Program-made: the position numbers and the translations under genes | The notes under the pieces: model-generated | What the model was told of the DNA's origin: nothing | The model's database searches: none | Seen by the model: only the letters and a program-made list of their open reading frames with translations | Part shown: piece after piece, positions 15,713-25,064 of the stretch | How positions within the stretch are numbered: position 1 is the first letter of the stretch | How the letters are laid out: every line of letters begins with the position of its first letter | Source of the DNA: a virus | IMG/VR virus record: IMGVR_UViG_3300035670_012629 | Coordinates: 1 to 41,288 of that record | DNA length: 41,288 bases | Direction: 5' to 3' (one strand)

Positions 15713-16080
15713 AAAAACCAGACAATGTTGCAGATAACCCAAGTTTACTACCTTACTCAAGTAATGTGGGGGCACCTGTTATCGAAGTTGAAAACATTGA
15801 TTTGTGGAAACAGCGGGGTGCTCATAAAGTTAATAAACAATTAGAAACAAAATTCTTAGAGTTAAAAGTTGAGTATCAAAAATTAGTAGAAGAATATAAA
15901 TGGAACGATTTAGTTTACAATGCACATTTTAGTTTCGAACCCGTAATTGGTGAAATTTATCATTTATACCCAAGAAAAAATGGAGAAATTTTTCTTTCCC
16001 TAATTTCTCCAAATGAATGGAATAAAAAAAGCCTTGGTTCATTTAGGTTAAATAGTGAGCAAAAGTGGATTAAATTATGA
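15709..16080 (+). CDS. DUF2452-family protein
   Basis: This 123-residue protein starts KKPDNVADNPSLLPY and contains SNVGAPVI, HKVNKQLETKFLELK, WNDLVYNA and FEPVIGEIYHLY, ending with the block SLISPNEWNKKSLGS. This is the pattern of DUF2452, a family I know mainly from Bacteroidota chromosomes, of unknown function. Its presence supports a Bacteroidota host and suggests acquisition from one. The stop overlaps the second polymerase gene as ATGA. Confidence 0.72.
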   Translation: MKKPDNVADNPSLLPYSSNVGAPVIEVENIDLWKQRGAHKVNKQLETKFLELKVEYQKLVEEYKWNDLVYNAHFSFEPVIGEIYHLYPRKNGEIFLSLISPNEWNKKSLGSFRLNSEQKWIKL

Positions 16081-17003
16081 TTAATTTAGAAAGTACACCT
16101 TGGTTTATTTGCAACGAGGATGATATCAATTTCTGTTCTTATGTTGATACAGACTCTAACTATTATAACGCTGAACCTTTACTTAGACATCTCTACCCTA
16201 ATTTTGGTACTATGTCAGAAGAAGAAAAAGACGAAGCACTTGAAAAAATTGCCCTAAAATACCAAGATCTGATTACGGGTTACTACCAACAAATGGCTGA
16301 AGAGGTGTTTAATATTAAAGAACACCGATTTGAAATGAAAACTGAAGCAGTTATTCGTTCAGCTTATTTTAGAGCTACTCGTAGATATGCCCAATGGATT
16401 ACTAAAAAAGAGGGTGTTACTAAAGAAGAATTAGATATTAAGGGATTAGAATTTATGAAAGCTAATTTCCCTCCAGTATTTGGTAAGTTCTTTAACTCAA
16501 TTCTAGAAAAAGTACTAAAAGGATCTGAACAAAAAGAAATTGATGATTTACTTTTAGAATTTAAAGCATACATTCTGTCTAAAGATTTAAATATTACTAT
16601 TTTAGGTAACCCAACCTCAGTAAAAACTTTAGACAAATATATTGATAGTAAAGCAAAAAAAGGTGAAATGTTTTCCACTATAAAACAAGGTGCTCCTGCC
16701 CCAGTTAAAGCAGCTATCAAGTATAATGATTTACTTACATTTTGGAAGTTAGACAAACAACACTCTCGAATAGTTCAGGGTGATAAAGTAAAATGGATTT
16801 ATCTAAAAGATAATCCTTATAAGATTGAGGCACTAGCATTCCTTGATTTCGATATGCCTGAAAAAATTCAGGAATTGTTAAACACATTTGCAGATAGAAA
16901 CAAATCGTTTGAATCTATATTGCAAAGTAAATTAGAAGGTTTTTATCACGATTTAGGTTGGAGTTTCAATTTAAATCCATATAAGTCAATGTTTTTTATT
17001 TAA
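16077..17003 (+). CDS. 43: T4 gp43-like DNA polymerase, C-terminal part (motif C, thumb)
   Basis: A 308-residue protein beginning 21 residues before polymerase motif C (YVDTDS at 22-27, catalytic D24 and D26). FRATRRYAQW (about 93) corresponds to the KKRY DNA-contact motif, and the rest forms the thumb and C-terminal region. The final residues (NPYKSMFFI) resemble a hydrophobic clamp-binding tail like the C-terminal peptide of RB69 gp43. Motifs A and B are encoded 0.8 kb upstream, so this protein needs the first part for activity. Known T4 relatives with 43A/43B genes show that such two-chain polymerases can function. Confidence 0.92.
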   Translation: MINLESTPWFICNEDDINFCSYVDTDSNYYNAEPLLRHLYPNFGTMSEEEKDEALEKIALKYQDLITGYYQQMAEEVFNIKEHRFEMKTEAVIRSAYFRATRRYAQWITKKEGVTKEELDIKGLEFMKANFPPVFGKFFNSILEKVLKGSEQKEIDDLLLEFKAYILSKDLNITILGNPTSVKTLDKYIDSKAKKGEMFSTIKQGAPAPVKAAIKYNDLLTFWKLDKQHSRIVQGDKVKWIYLKDNPYKIEALAFLDFDMPEKIQELLNTFADRNKSFESILQSKLEGFYHDLGWSFNLNPYKSMFFI

Positions 17004-17007
17004 TATT

Positions 17008-18678
17008 ATGGCAAAAGTTTACGGAGTAGGTTTTCCCTTTCATAATCACTCTTCGGTTTTTATCGAAAATGGGAAAATTGTATATGCAGTTGAAGACGAT
17101 AAAATGATGAGAACTAAAACCCCTTGGATTTGGGGTTGGACTTCAGGTACATCTTTAAGAGCGATTGAAGATGCTACAGGTGTTTTACTTGAAGATGCAG
17201 ATTATATTGGTATTGGTGATTTTAATTTAGTTCATTCCTATTACAATAGCTTTAATGTTTCTGCTTACAATGAGCAATACAAAAAAGATTTAGTTGATCA
17301 ATTGTTAAAAATCAAAAAATCAAACGCTAAAGTTTTATACTACCCACACCACGATTGCCACGCGGCATCCGCTTACTACTTATCAGGATTTGATAAAGCA
17401 TTGGTAGTAACAATGGATGGTGGTAATGGTGAACACGAATTAGGTACTGTACAATTAGGTAATGGATTAGAAATGCATCGAGTGCATACTTTAGATATGC
17501 ATACTAATTCTAATTCTTTAGCTACAATTTGGTATTACTCTTGTCCGAAATTTGGATTTGTTGGTAATAAAGACGAAGGCAAAATTATGGGGATGGCGGG
17601 TCACGGCCAGTATAATGAAAGGTTAATTAAGGGTTTTAGATCATTAGTTAGTTATAATAAAGATCACTTGTCGTTTTCACCAAGTACCCACGACTATCTT
17701 TATGAATGGTTTTTTGACCAAATTGAAAGAGAAGGTTGGTTTAAAACTGATCAAGGTAAAGCAGATGTTGCTTATGCTATGCAATACCATTTAGAAGAAA
17801 CAATGGTAGAATACCTTACAGATATTGCTCTTCGCTACCCAGATTACAGAAATATTTGTTTTGCTGGCGGTTTATTTGCTAATGTTAAGATGAACCAAGT
17901 AATTAACGAGATGGGATACTTTGACAATATCTTTGTTACCCCAGGAATGGGTGATGAAAGTATTTCAATGGGGGCTGCTATTTTGGCTTCCTTAGAAGCG
18001 GGGGATTGGAAACCTTACAAATTAGAAAATGCATTCTTAGGTTTTTCTTATAACCAAGAACAAATAGAACAAGAAGCCGCTAATTATCCTGATTTAGTTC
18101 GAACGGATTTTGATTATAAATTAATTGCCGAACTATTAAATGATGGTAAAATTTTAGGATTATACCAAGGCCGATTTGAATGGGGACCTAGAGCTTTAGG
18201 TTCTAGATCAATTATGGTTAGAGCAACAGACCCCGGAACTCACGAAGTGTTGAATGAAAGATTAAAAAGGAATGAAATTATGCCTTTTGCTCCATTTGTA
18301 ATGGGAGAAGAAGCACATAATATATTCCATATTGATGGTTCTGAACATACTGCTGAGTTTATGACTCTCTGTTATACTTGTAAAGACGAGTGGATCGAAA
18401 AAATTCCAGCAGTAATTCATAGAGTAGACAATACAGGTAGACCACAAATAGTTAGAAAACATAGTAATCCTGTTTTCTGGAATATTTTAAATGAATATAA
18501 CAAAATTTCAGGAATCCCAGTTTTATTAAATACATCATTTAATGCTCACGGTGAACCTATTAATGTTTATCCTGATCAAGTTTTTAAACATTTAAATGAT
18601 GGAGTTGTAGATTATTTGGTTACAGAATACGGTATATATTATAAAAAAGTAAAAAATGAAGACGAAAGTAACAGTTGA
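17008..18678 (+). CDS. O-carbamoyltransferase (NodU/CmcH/TobZ family)
   Basis: This 556-residue enzyme uses carbamoyl phosphate and ATP to carbamoylate a hydroxyl group. The N-terminal Kae1-like domain carries HHDCHAASA (114-122) with the metal His residues and MDGGNGE (136-142). FAGGLFANVKMNQ follows at about 290. The C-terminal domain has QGRFEWGPRALGSRS (near 390) and LNTSFNAHGEP. Acceptors in this family include Nod factors, antibiotics and, in some phages, 5-hydroxymethylcytosine in DNA. Here it sits directly between the DNA polymerase and sliding clamp genes, which suggests DNA or nucleotide modification, but the sugar island downstream makes a glycan acceptor equally possible. Confidence 0.88.
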   Translation: MAKVYGVGFPFHNHSSVFIENGKIVYAVEDDKMMRTKTPWIWGWTSGTSLRAIEDATGVLLEDADYIGIGDFNLVHSYYNSFNVSAYNEQYKKDLVDQLLKIKKSNAKVLYYPHHDCHAASAYYLSGFDKALVVTMDGGNGEHELGTVQLGNGLEMHRVHTLDMHTNSNSLATIWYYSCPKFGFVGNKDEGKIMGMAGHGQYNERLIKGFRSLVSYNKDHLSFSPSTHDYLYEWFFDQIEREGWFKTDQGKADVAYAMQYHLEETMVEYLTDIALRYPDYRNICFAGGLFANVKMNQVINEMGYFDNIFVTPGMGDESISMGAAILASLEAGDWKPYKLENAFLGFSYNQEQIEQEAANYPDLVRTDFDYKLIAELLNDGKILGLYQGRFEWGPRALGSRSIMVRATDPGTHEVLNERLKRNEIMPFAPFVMGEEAHNIFHIDGSEHTAEFMTLCYTCKDEWIEKIPAVIHRVDNTGRPQIVRKHSNPVFWNILNEYNKISGIPVLLNTSFNAHGEPINVYPDQVFKHLNDGVVDYLVTEYGIYYKKVKNEDESNS

Positions 18679-19360
18679 TTTTAATGGTTCAAAAAGTGGA
18701 ATTCTTGTATCCTGTAAGTGTGATCCCGAAAAAGATATTTTTATCACAGTACTAGCTAAAAGAAAAAATCTATGGGGGTACTCCACATCTTTTAGATTAA
18801 CACATAATCAAACCTTCAATACAGGGCCAATGTGGTATCGACCTACTAAATTCGTTGTATATGAATATATTGATGGGCAAGCTGTTGTTATAGATGAAAT
18901 TGAAAACCAAAGATACGGTAAACCAGCAAATTTTTATCTCTTAGGTGGTGAAGATATTGCAACCCATTTTTCGTGGTGTACAGTTATTAAAGAATACTCA
19001 GAAAAATTTAATTGTAAAGTTAATATTGAATCTGAATATGCAGACTCACTATCAGGTAGTTTTCCTGAAATGAATTTTTATACTATTATACCTGATGTAG
19101 CTTTGAGATCAAACTATATGGGTTTTAATATTTGTAGAGATTTGAATCAACCCAATAGAACAGATATCCAAACCCATAAAGCAGACATTCAGTATTATAA
19201 TTGGTGGCATTCAAAACCACCTCACAATATGACAGATAAAGATATTGCTAGAGATATTATCTTTGGTCCTGATCTTACAGATTCATTTTTTGATTTAAAA
19301 AGGTCACCTGAAGAAACTATTCAAAGCCTATTTATTATTGACGAAAAACTTCAAAAATGA
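18656..19360 (+). CDS. Truncated glycosyltransferase-like protein, beta-domain plus partial GT-B
   Basis: A 234-residue protein. The first 80 residues form a beta-sandwich-like stretch (VTVDFNGSKSGILVSC, SFRLTHNQTF, KFVVYEYIDGQAVV). The next part (NFYLLGGEDIATHFSW, EKFNCKVNIESEYADSL, SFPEMNFY) resembles the first half of autotransporter-heptosyltransferase-like enzymes, which start with the same kind of beta-domain. The second, nucleotide-sugar-binding half of such enzymes is missing. It may therefore be a remnant or a binding protein. It overlaps the carbamoyltransferase by 23 nt and is ATGA-coupled to the clamp gene. Confidence 0.4.
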   Translation: MKTKVTVDFNGSKSGILVSCKCDPEKDIFITVLAKRKNLWGYSTSFRLTHNQTFNTGPMWYRPTKFVVYEYIDGQAVVIDEIENQRYGKPANFYLLGGEDIATHFSWCTVIKEYSEKFNCKVNIESEYADSLSGSFPEMNFYTIIPDVALRSNYMGFNICRDLNQPNRTDIQTHKADIQYYNWWHSKPPHNMTDKDIARDIIFGPDLTDSFFDLKRSPEETIQSLFIIDEKLQK

Positions 19361-20103
19361 TTCAAAAAAGCGATTTACAATCGATTATATCTAAATATTT
19401 TCTTAATGGTTTAGTTGAATCTGTTAAGTGGATAACAACTGATAATGTTTTATCTATTGATTTCAATACACCTTCAGAGGACGCTATTGGTAGTGTTATT
19501 TATAAGGGATTTCCTCTAGAAGATAGTGAAATTGGTATTTTAGATACAAGTAAGTTAAACAAATTATTAGGTATTACAACAGGTTTAATTGATATTAAAC
19601 TACAGAAAACTAATAAAACTTATACTAAAATTACTTTAGCAGATACTAATTACACATTAGAATTTCCTTTAGGTGATATTTTATTGAATCAATTTAAGGA
19701 ACCTAAAAAATTAAAAGGTGAATTTAGCTATCAACTTCAATGTGAGTTGTCTAAAGAAATTATTGATAATATTATCAAAGCCAAATCCGCTCTTGAAAGT
19801 ACTAATGTAATATTTAACATTGGGCAGAATTTTGATGGTCATCAGGTTTTTGAATTAATATTTGGTGAAAGCTCTACACACTCTAATAGAATTTCTTATA
19901 TTATTCCTGAAGTAGACTTAGAAGGAGTTATGGGTGATTTTTCTTTACCATTTGATAGTGAAGTTTTACGTTCTATTTTAAGTAATAATAAAGATTTTGA
20001 CACAGCTAACCTTTATCTTAATACTCAAGGATTGTTAAAACTACATTTTGAAAATGAAAAATGTGAATCAACTTATTACATTTTAAGAAAAGCTCCTCAA
20101 TAA
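19357..20103 (+). CDS. 45: Sliding clamp (T4 gp45-like)
   Basis: This 248-residue DNA polymerase processivity clamp would form a trimeric ring. The N-terminal region with DNVLSIDFNTPSEDAIGSV, the segment KGFPLEDSEIGILDTSKLNKLL (two strands and helix) and the later repeat of the same fold (ESTNVIFNIG, FDSEVLRSIL) follow the two-domain gp45 pattern. It tethers the two-chain polymerase and, by analogy with T4, may also activate late transcription. A hairpin and a new promoter follow, so it ends a transcription unit. Confidence 0.85.
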   Translation: MIQKSDLQSIISKYFLNGLVESVKWITTDNVLSIDFNTPSEDAIGSVIYKGFPLEDSEIGILDTSKLNKLLGITTGLIDIKLQKTNKTYTKITLADTNYTLEFPLGDILLNQFKEPKKLKGEFSYQLQCELSKEIIDNIIKAKSALESTNVIFNIGQNFDGHQVFELIFGESSTHSNRISYIIPEVDLEGVMGDFSLPFDSEVLRSILSNNKDFDTANLYLNTQGLLKLHFENEKCESTYYILRKAPQ

Positions 20104-20113
20104 TATTTATAAA

Positions 20114-20134
20114 GGTTCGCTAACTTAGCGTGCC
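20114..20134 (+). terminator. Hairpin after the sliding clamp gene, possible terminator
   Basis: GGTTCGCTA (20114-20122) pairs with TAGCGTGCC (20126-20134) around an ACT loop, with one T-T mismatch and one G-U pair. The downstream sequence is T-rich (ATTTTAAAGAATTTTT) but has no immediate T-run, so termination may be weak. It separates the clamp gene from the chaperonin operon. Confidence 0.45.
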
Positions 20135-20152
20135 ATTTTAAAGAATTTTTCG

Positions 20153-20160
20153 TATATTTG
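20153..20160 (+). promoter_or_regulatory. Candidate promoter (-7 element) for the groES-groEL operon
   Basis: TATATTTG is a perfect match to the Bacteroidota -7 consensus TAnnTTTG, 17 nt before the ATG at 20178. No convincing TTG lies 19-21 nt upstream (GTGC is there instead), so it could depend on an activator or phage factor. Confidence 0.45.
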
Positions 20161-20177
20161 GTTATAATTAAAGATTT

Positions 20178-20461
20178 ATGAGTGAAGTCAAACTACCTGA
20201 AGGGATAAGATATATTAAAGATCCCAAACTAGAACCTTACTTTATCCAATTAGATGATTACTGCTATGCTGTCCATAAAATGATAGTATCTCAAGAATCT
20301 GGTAAAGAGTACCAAAGCACTGTTGGTTTTTATTCAAACTTTGATGCTGCCTTAAGAGCAATTGCTAAAAACCAAGTAAATAGTAAAAGTTACGAATCTG
20401 TAAATGAATTTATTATAGAATATAAATCAGTTTTAACTAAATTAGAATCCTTATCACCCCT

Positions 20462-20465
<4 letters not shown>
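20178..20465 (+). CDS. Small conserved-looking phage protein, unknown
   Basis: This 95-residue protein opens with short strands (GIRYIKDPKLEPYFIQLDDYCYAV), then GFYSNFDAALRAIAKNQV and a C-terminal helix (VNEFIIEYKSVLTKLE). The layout Y-Y/F-I..D.YCY.V followed by FYSN...AL..I is one I associate with small hypothetical phage proteins, but I cannot name a family with confidence. It is the first gene after the candidate promoter at 20153 and is ATGA-coupled to groES. Confidence 0.5.
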
Positions 20466-22400
<1,935 letters not shown>

Positions 22401-22401
<1 letters not shown>

Positions 22402-22661
22402 TGAAAACCCAAGAAGTAGAAAAAAACATTCAAATCGCTGAGCGAGTTCCACCTGGTGACAGGTGGAAACTCCTCAACGGTGAGAAAGTTTATGATTCGC
22501 TAACTGAAGTACTTAATGCTTGGTACCAACAAGCAACTACTAAACCTCAAGCATTCAGACTTGAACCTTTAAAGGGAAAGTTGTATATTATTACAACCGA
22601 GGAAATAGAAATACCTAAACCTGAACCTAAGAAATACGATTTGTATGGAGATTTTGAATAG
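22401..22661 (+). CDS. Small hypothetical protein
   Basis: An 86-residue protein: a short N-terminal region with PPGDRWKLLNGEKVYDSL, a helix LTEVLNAWYQQ, a strand segment KLYIITTEEIE, and a charged C-terminus with KPEPKKYDLYGDFE. No family is recognised. It shares one base with groEL and overlaps the clamp loader gene by 17 nt, placing it in the replication operon. Confidence 0.5.
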
Positions 22662-23562
22662 AGAACACACTCTATTAGTTGAAAAATACCGAAGTAAAAC
22701 TCTTGATGAATATGTAGGAAACGAGAATGTCAAACTGACAATTTCTAAATATTTAGAACAGAACGACATTCAAAACCTAATATTCTATGGACCCGCAGGA
22801 ACAGGCAAAACTACTCTTGCTAAGCTCATTGTTAATAACCTTGATTGTAGCCACCTTTATATTAATGCCTCAGACGAAAGAGGAATTGAAACAATTAGGG
22901 ATAAAGTATCAGGTTTTGCAGCAACGGCTTCATTTGCGCCTATCAAGATTGTTATCTTGGATGAAGCAGATTTTTTAACTATTCAAGCTCAAGCTTCACT
23001 TCGTAGTATTATTGAAACTTATTCACGTAGTACACGTTTTATTTTAACTTGTAATTTTATTGAAAGGGTAATTGATCCTCTTCAATCTCGCTGTCAAGTA
23101 GTAAAAATTATTCCACCTTCAATGAAAGAAGTAGCTGCTCACGTAGCAGGTATTTTAGACAAAGAAAGTATTATCTGGGATAAAGAAACTCTAGGCCCAA
23201 TAGTTAAACAATATTACCCAGATATTCGTAAAATTTTAGGTACAGCTCAATTATCTACTATTGATAATAAATTAGTACTTGATAATTCTATTCTTGTAAC
23301 AAATAATTATGTAGAACAAGTAGTAGTTGAACTAAAAGCTAGTAAAAATTGGAAAACAATTCGCCAAATAATTGCTGATTCTAATATTAATGATTATGAT
23401 GAATTATATAAAGCACTTTATAATAGAGCTTCAGAATATTCTAGTGGGAAGGAAGGTTTGGTAACCATCATTCTTGAAGAATACCAATACCACGCCAACT
23501 TTAGAATTGATAAAGAAATTAATATTATGGCTTGTATAGCAAAAATAATAGAGTTATTATAA
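22645..23562 (+). CDS. 44: Clamp loader large subunit (T4 gp44-like AAA+ ATPase)
   Basis: This 305-residue AAA+ ATPase loads the sliding clamp at primer-template junctions. Walker A is GPAGTGKTT (49-57), Walker B VILDEAD (103-109), sensor 1 TCN near 135, and the SRC arginine-finger motif is at 148-150. The N-terminal VEKYRSKTLDEYVGNE matches the RFC/gp44 opening. The partner small subunit is at 24647; three unrelated genes lie between them. Confidence 0.93.
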   Translation: MEILNREHTLLVEKYRSKTLDEYVGNENVKLTISKYLEQNDIQNLIFYGPAGTGKTTLAKLIVNNLDCSHLYINASDERGIETIRDKVSGFAATASFAPIKIVILDEADFLTIQAQASLRSIIETYSRSTRFILTCNFIERVIDPLQSRCQVVKIIPPSMKEVAAHVAGILDKESIIWDKETLGPIVKQYYPDIRKILGTAQLSTIDNKLVLDNSILVTNNYVEQVVVELKASKNWKTIRQIIADSNINDYDELYKALYNRASEYSSGKEGLVTIILEEYQYHANFRIDKEINIMACIAKIIELL

Positions 23563-23565
23563 TTT

Positions 23566-24234
23566 GTGAGTAAATCATATTTTGAACAAAATTTAAGATA
23601 TACCCAAGATGTTTTAGTTGATGAAAATAACTTAAACGTTATGATGGAATGGGAGCGGCCTATTATGAAACAGGCTGCTTTCGATATCTGTAAAAATAAG
23701 GGTGATATTTTAAATGTAGGTTTTGGAATGGGTATAATTGATTCTTATATACAAGAATACCCTATTAAATCTCACACAATTATTGAAGGACATCCTGATG
23801 TTCAGAAAAAAATTATTGCTGATGGTTGGGCTAAAAAACCAAATGTTATTTTAATCTTTGATCAATGGCAAAATGTAATAGATAATTTGCCAAAATATGA
23901 TGGAATATACTTTGATACCTGGGCTGATAATCAAATACCTTTTGATGAAAAAGTACCTAACATTTTAAAACCAAATGGGATCTATTCATTTTTTAATTCA
24001 CCAACAAATGCTGGTGAAGAATTTGTCTACCCATATACACCACTTCAAAAAATATTAAAAAGTCCCATTCCAGAATATTACTACAAAGGTCCAGCTTCAC
24101 CTGAAAGATTTTATAAGTTTGATATAACATTTTCTTTTGTTAAGGTTGACCCTCCAAAAAAGAATGGTTATCATCACCCAAGTAAAAAAGATTATTGGAG
24201 TCCTCTTCTTACACTTAAAGAAGAATATAAATGA
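23566..24234 (+). CDS. GAMT/RMT2-like SAM-dependent methyltransferase
   Basis: A 222-residue protein with strong likeness to guanidinoacetate N-methyltransferase and related arginine/guanidino methyltransferases: VMMEWERPIMKQAA (25-38), the SAM motif ILNVGFGMGIIDSYIQ (48-63), HTIIEGHPDV (70-79) and YDGIYFDTW (acceptor-site Asp). In phage context the methyl acceptor could be a guanidino group on a protein, metabolite or modified base (inference). The start is a GTG 4 nt after gp44. It is ATGA-coupled to the next gene and separates the two clamp-loader genes. Confidence 0.78.
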   Translation: MSKSYFEQNLRYTQDVLVDENNLNVMMEWERPIMKQAAFDICKNKGDILNVGFGMGIIDSYIQEYPIKSHTIIEGHPDVQKKIIADGWAKKPNVILIFDQWQNVIDNLPKYDGIYFDTWADNQIPFDEKVPNILKPNGIYSFFNSPTNAGEEFVYPYTPLQKILKSPIPEYYYKGPASPERFYKFDITFSFVKVDPPKKNGYHHPSKKDYWSPLLTLKEEYK

Positions 24235-24434
24235 AAGATTTTTTAAAATTTACTATAATTTGGATTAGCCAAAACTTATCGATACCCTTTTGGATGGTAG
24301 GTCACGTTCATTTAATTTCAAATATATACCAAGATATACACGAAATTATAATGAGCTTGGGTATGAATATTATAGTAGCTATAGGATTTATTTTAGATTA
24401 TAAACAACAAAAACCAAATAAAAATGAAAACTGA
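24231..24434 (+). CDS. Small membrane protein, unknown
   Basis: A 67-residue protein with two hydrophobic stretches (about 6-30 and 38-56), an amphipathic link containing YQDIHEII, and a polar Lys/Asn-rich tail. No family is recognised. It is ATGA-coupled to the methyltransferase gene and overlaps the next gene by 11 nt. Confidence 0.45.
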   Translation: MKDFLKFTIIWISQNLSIPFWMVGHVHLISNIYQDIHEIIMSLGMNIIVAIGFILDYKQQKPNKNEN

Positions 24435-24660
24435 ACAACCTAAATTAAACATCAATCTTAAGAATACTGAAATTGTTAAAAGTGATGATGGGAATGTTAT
24501 TTTTGCAGAAGGAATTATTTTACGCAAAGCATCAAAATTTGCTGTAGGAACTGCTCAAGATGCCCTAATCCCCATCCCAGTATTTTACGATGTTGTAACA
24601 GGTAAATTGTTGAAAGAAACACTTCCAGGCGATATTAAAGACGAGTATGACAATCTTTGA
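24424..24660 (+). CDS. Small hypothetical protein, beta-rich
   Basis: A 78-residue protein with strands NVIFAEGIILRKA, ALIPIPVFYDVVTGKLL and an acidic C-terminus (DIKDEYDNL). It has no recognised family. It overlaps the small clamp loader subunit gene by 14 nt, which suggests a place in the replication operon and perhaps in replisome assembly, but this is context only. Confidence 0.5.
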   Translation: MKTEQPKLNINLKNTEIVKSDDGNVIFAEGIILRKASKFAVGTAQDALIPIPVFYDVVTGKLLKETLPGDIKDEYDNL

Positions 24661-25063
24661 TTGGTTAAAAGAAATTACATTAAAAAAAACTCCTTGGGGT
24701 AATTTTTCCGAGAAAGATCGCGAGTCTTTCAATGTTTTTATGATTAATCGGTATTTATCAATGAGCCAAGATTACATAGAGCTTGTAAATTTGGTTCAAA
24801 AAATCCCGTTAACTGAGAAACAAAAATTTTACACCATCTATTGTCAAATGATCCCCAAGAAAAATGTTTTTTTAAAATATACTAAATCAAATACAAAAAC
24901 AAAACCCAAAGAAATCGTAGAATATGTAGCAAATTATTTCGAATGTAGTTTAGGTGAAGCCGATCACTACATTGACATAATTCGAGAACCAGGAGTTCGA
25001 AGTATTTTATGGCAAATGGGAATTGATCAAAAAGAACAAGATAAGTTATTTAAAACAAAATAA
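24647..25063 (+). CDS. 62: Clamp loader small subunit (T4 gp62-like)
   Basis: This 138-residue helical protein resembles the gp62 family, which completes the gp44/62 clamp loader without ATPase motifs. The motif SFNVFMINRYLSMSQDYIELVN (compare YN-F-NR-LS in gp62), then a Gln/Lys-rich helix and a basic segment before the C-terminal helices, fit. It is shorter than T4 gp62 (187 residues). The nearby gp44 and gp45 genes support the call. Confidence 0.72.
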   Translation: MTIFDWLKEITLKKTPWGNFSEKDRESFNVFMINRYLSMSQDYIELVNLVQKIPLTEKQKFYTIYCQMIPKKNVFLKYTKSNTKTKPKEIVEYVANYFECSLGEADHYIDIIREPGVRSILWQMGIDQKEQDKLFKTK

Positions 25064-25064
25064 A

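Noticed and set aside
15190-16140. Split intein or group I intron as the cause of the polymerase break
   Set aside because: The first part ends in a plain stop and the second has its own ATG before motif C. No N-terminal Cys/Ser splice motif, HN-Cys junction, LAGLIDADG, HNH or GIY-YIG signature was seen, and the gap is fully filled by ATGA-coupled genes.
16364-16756. 130-codon minus-strand frame opposite the second polymerase part
   Set aside because: No motif, odd composition, and the + strand in that span is a clear polymerase thumb.
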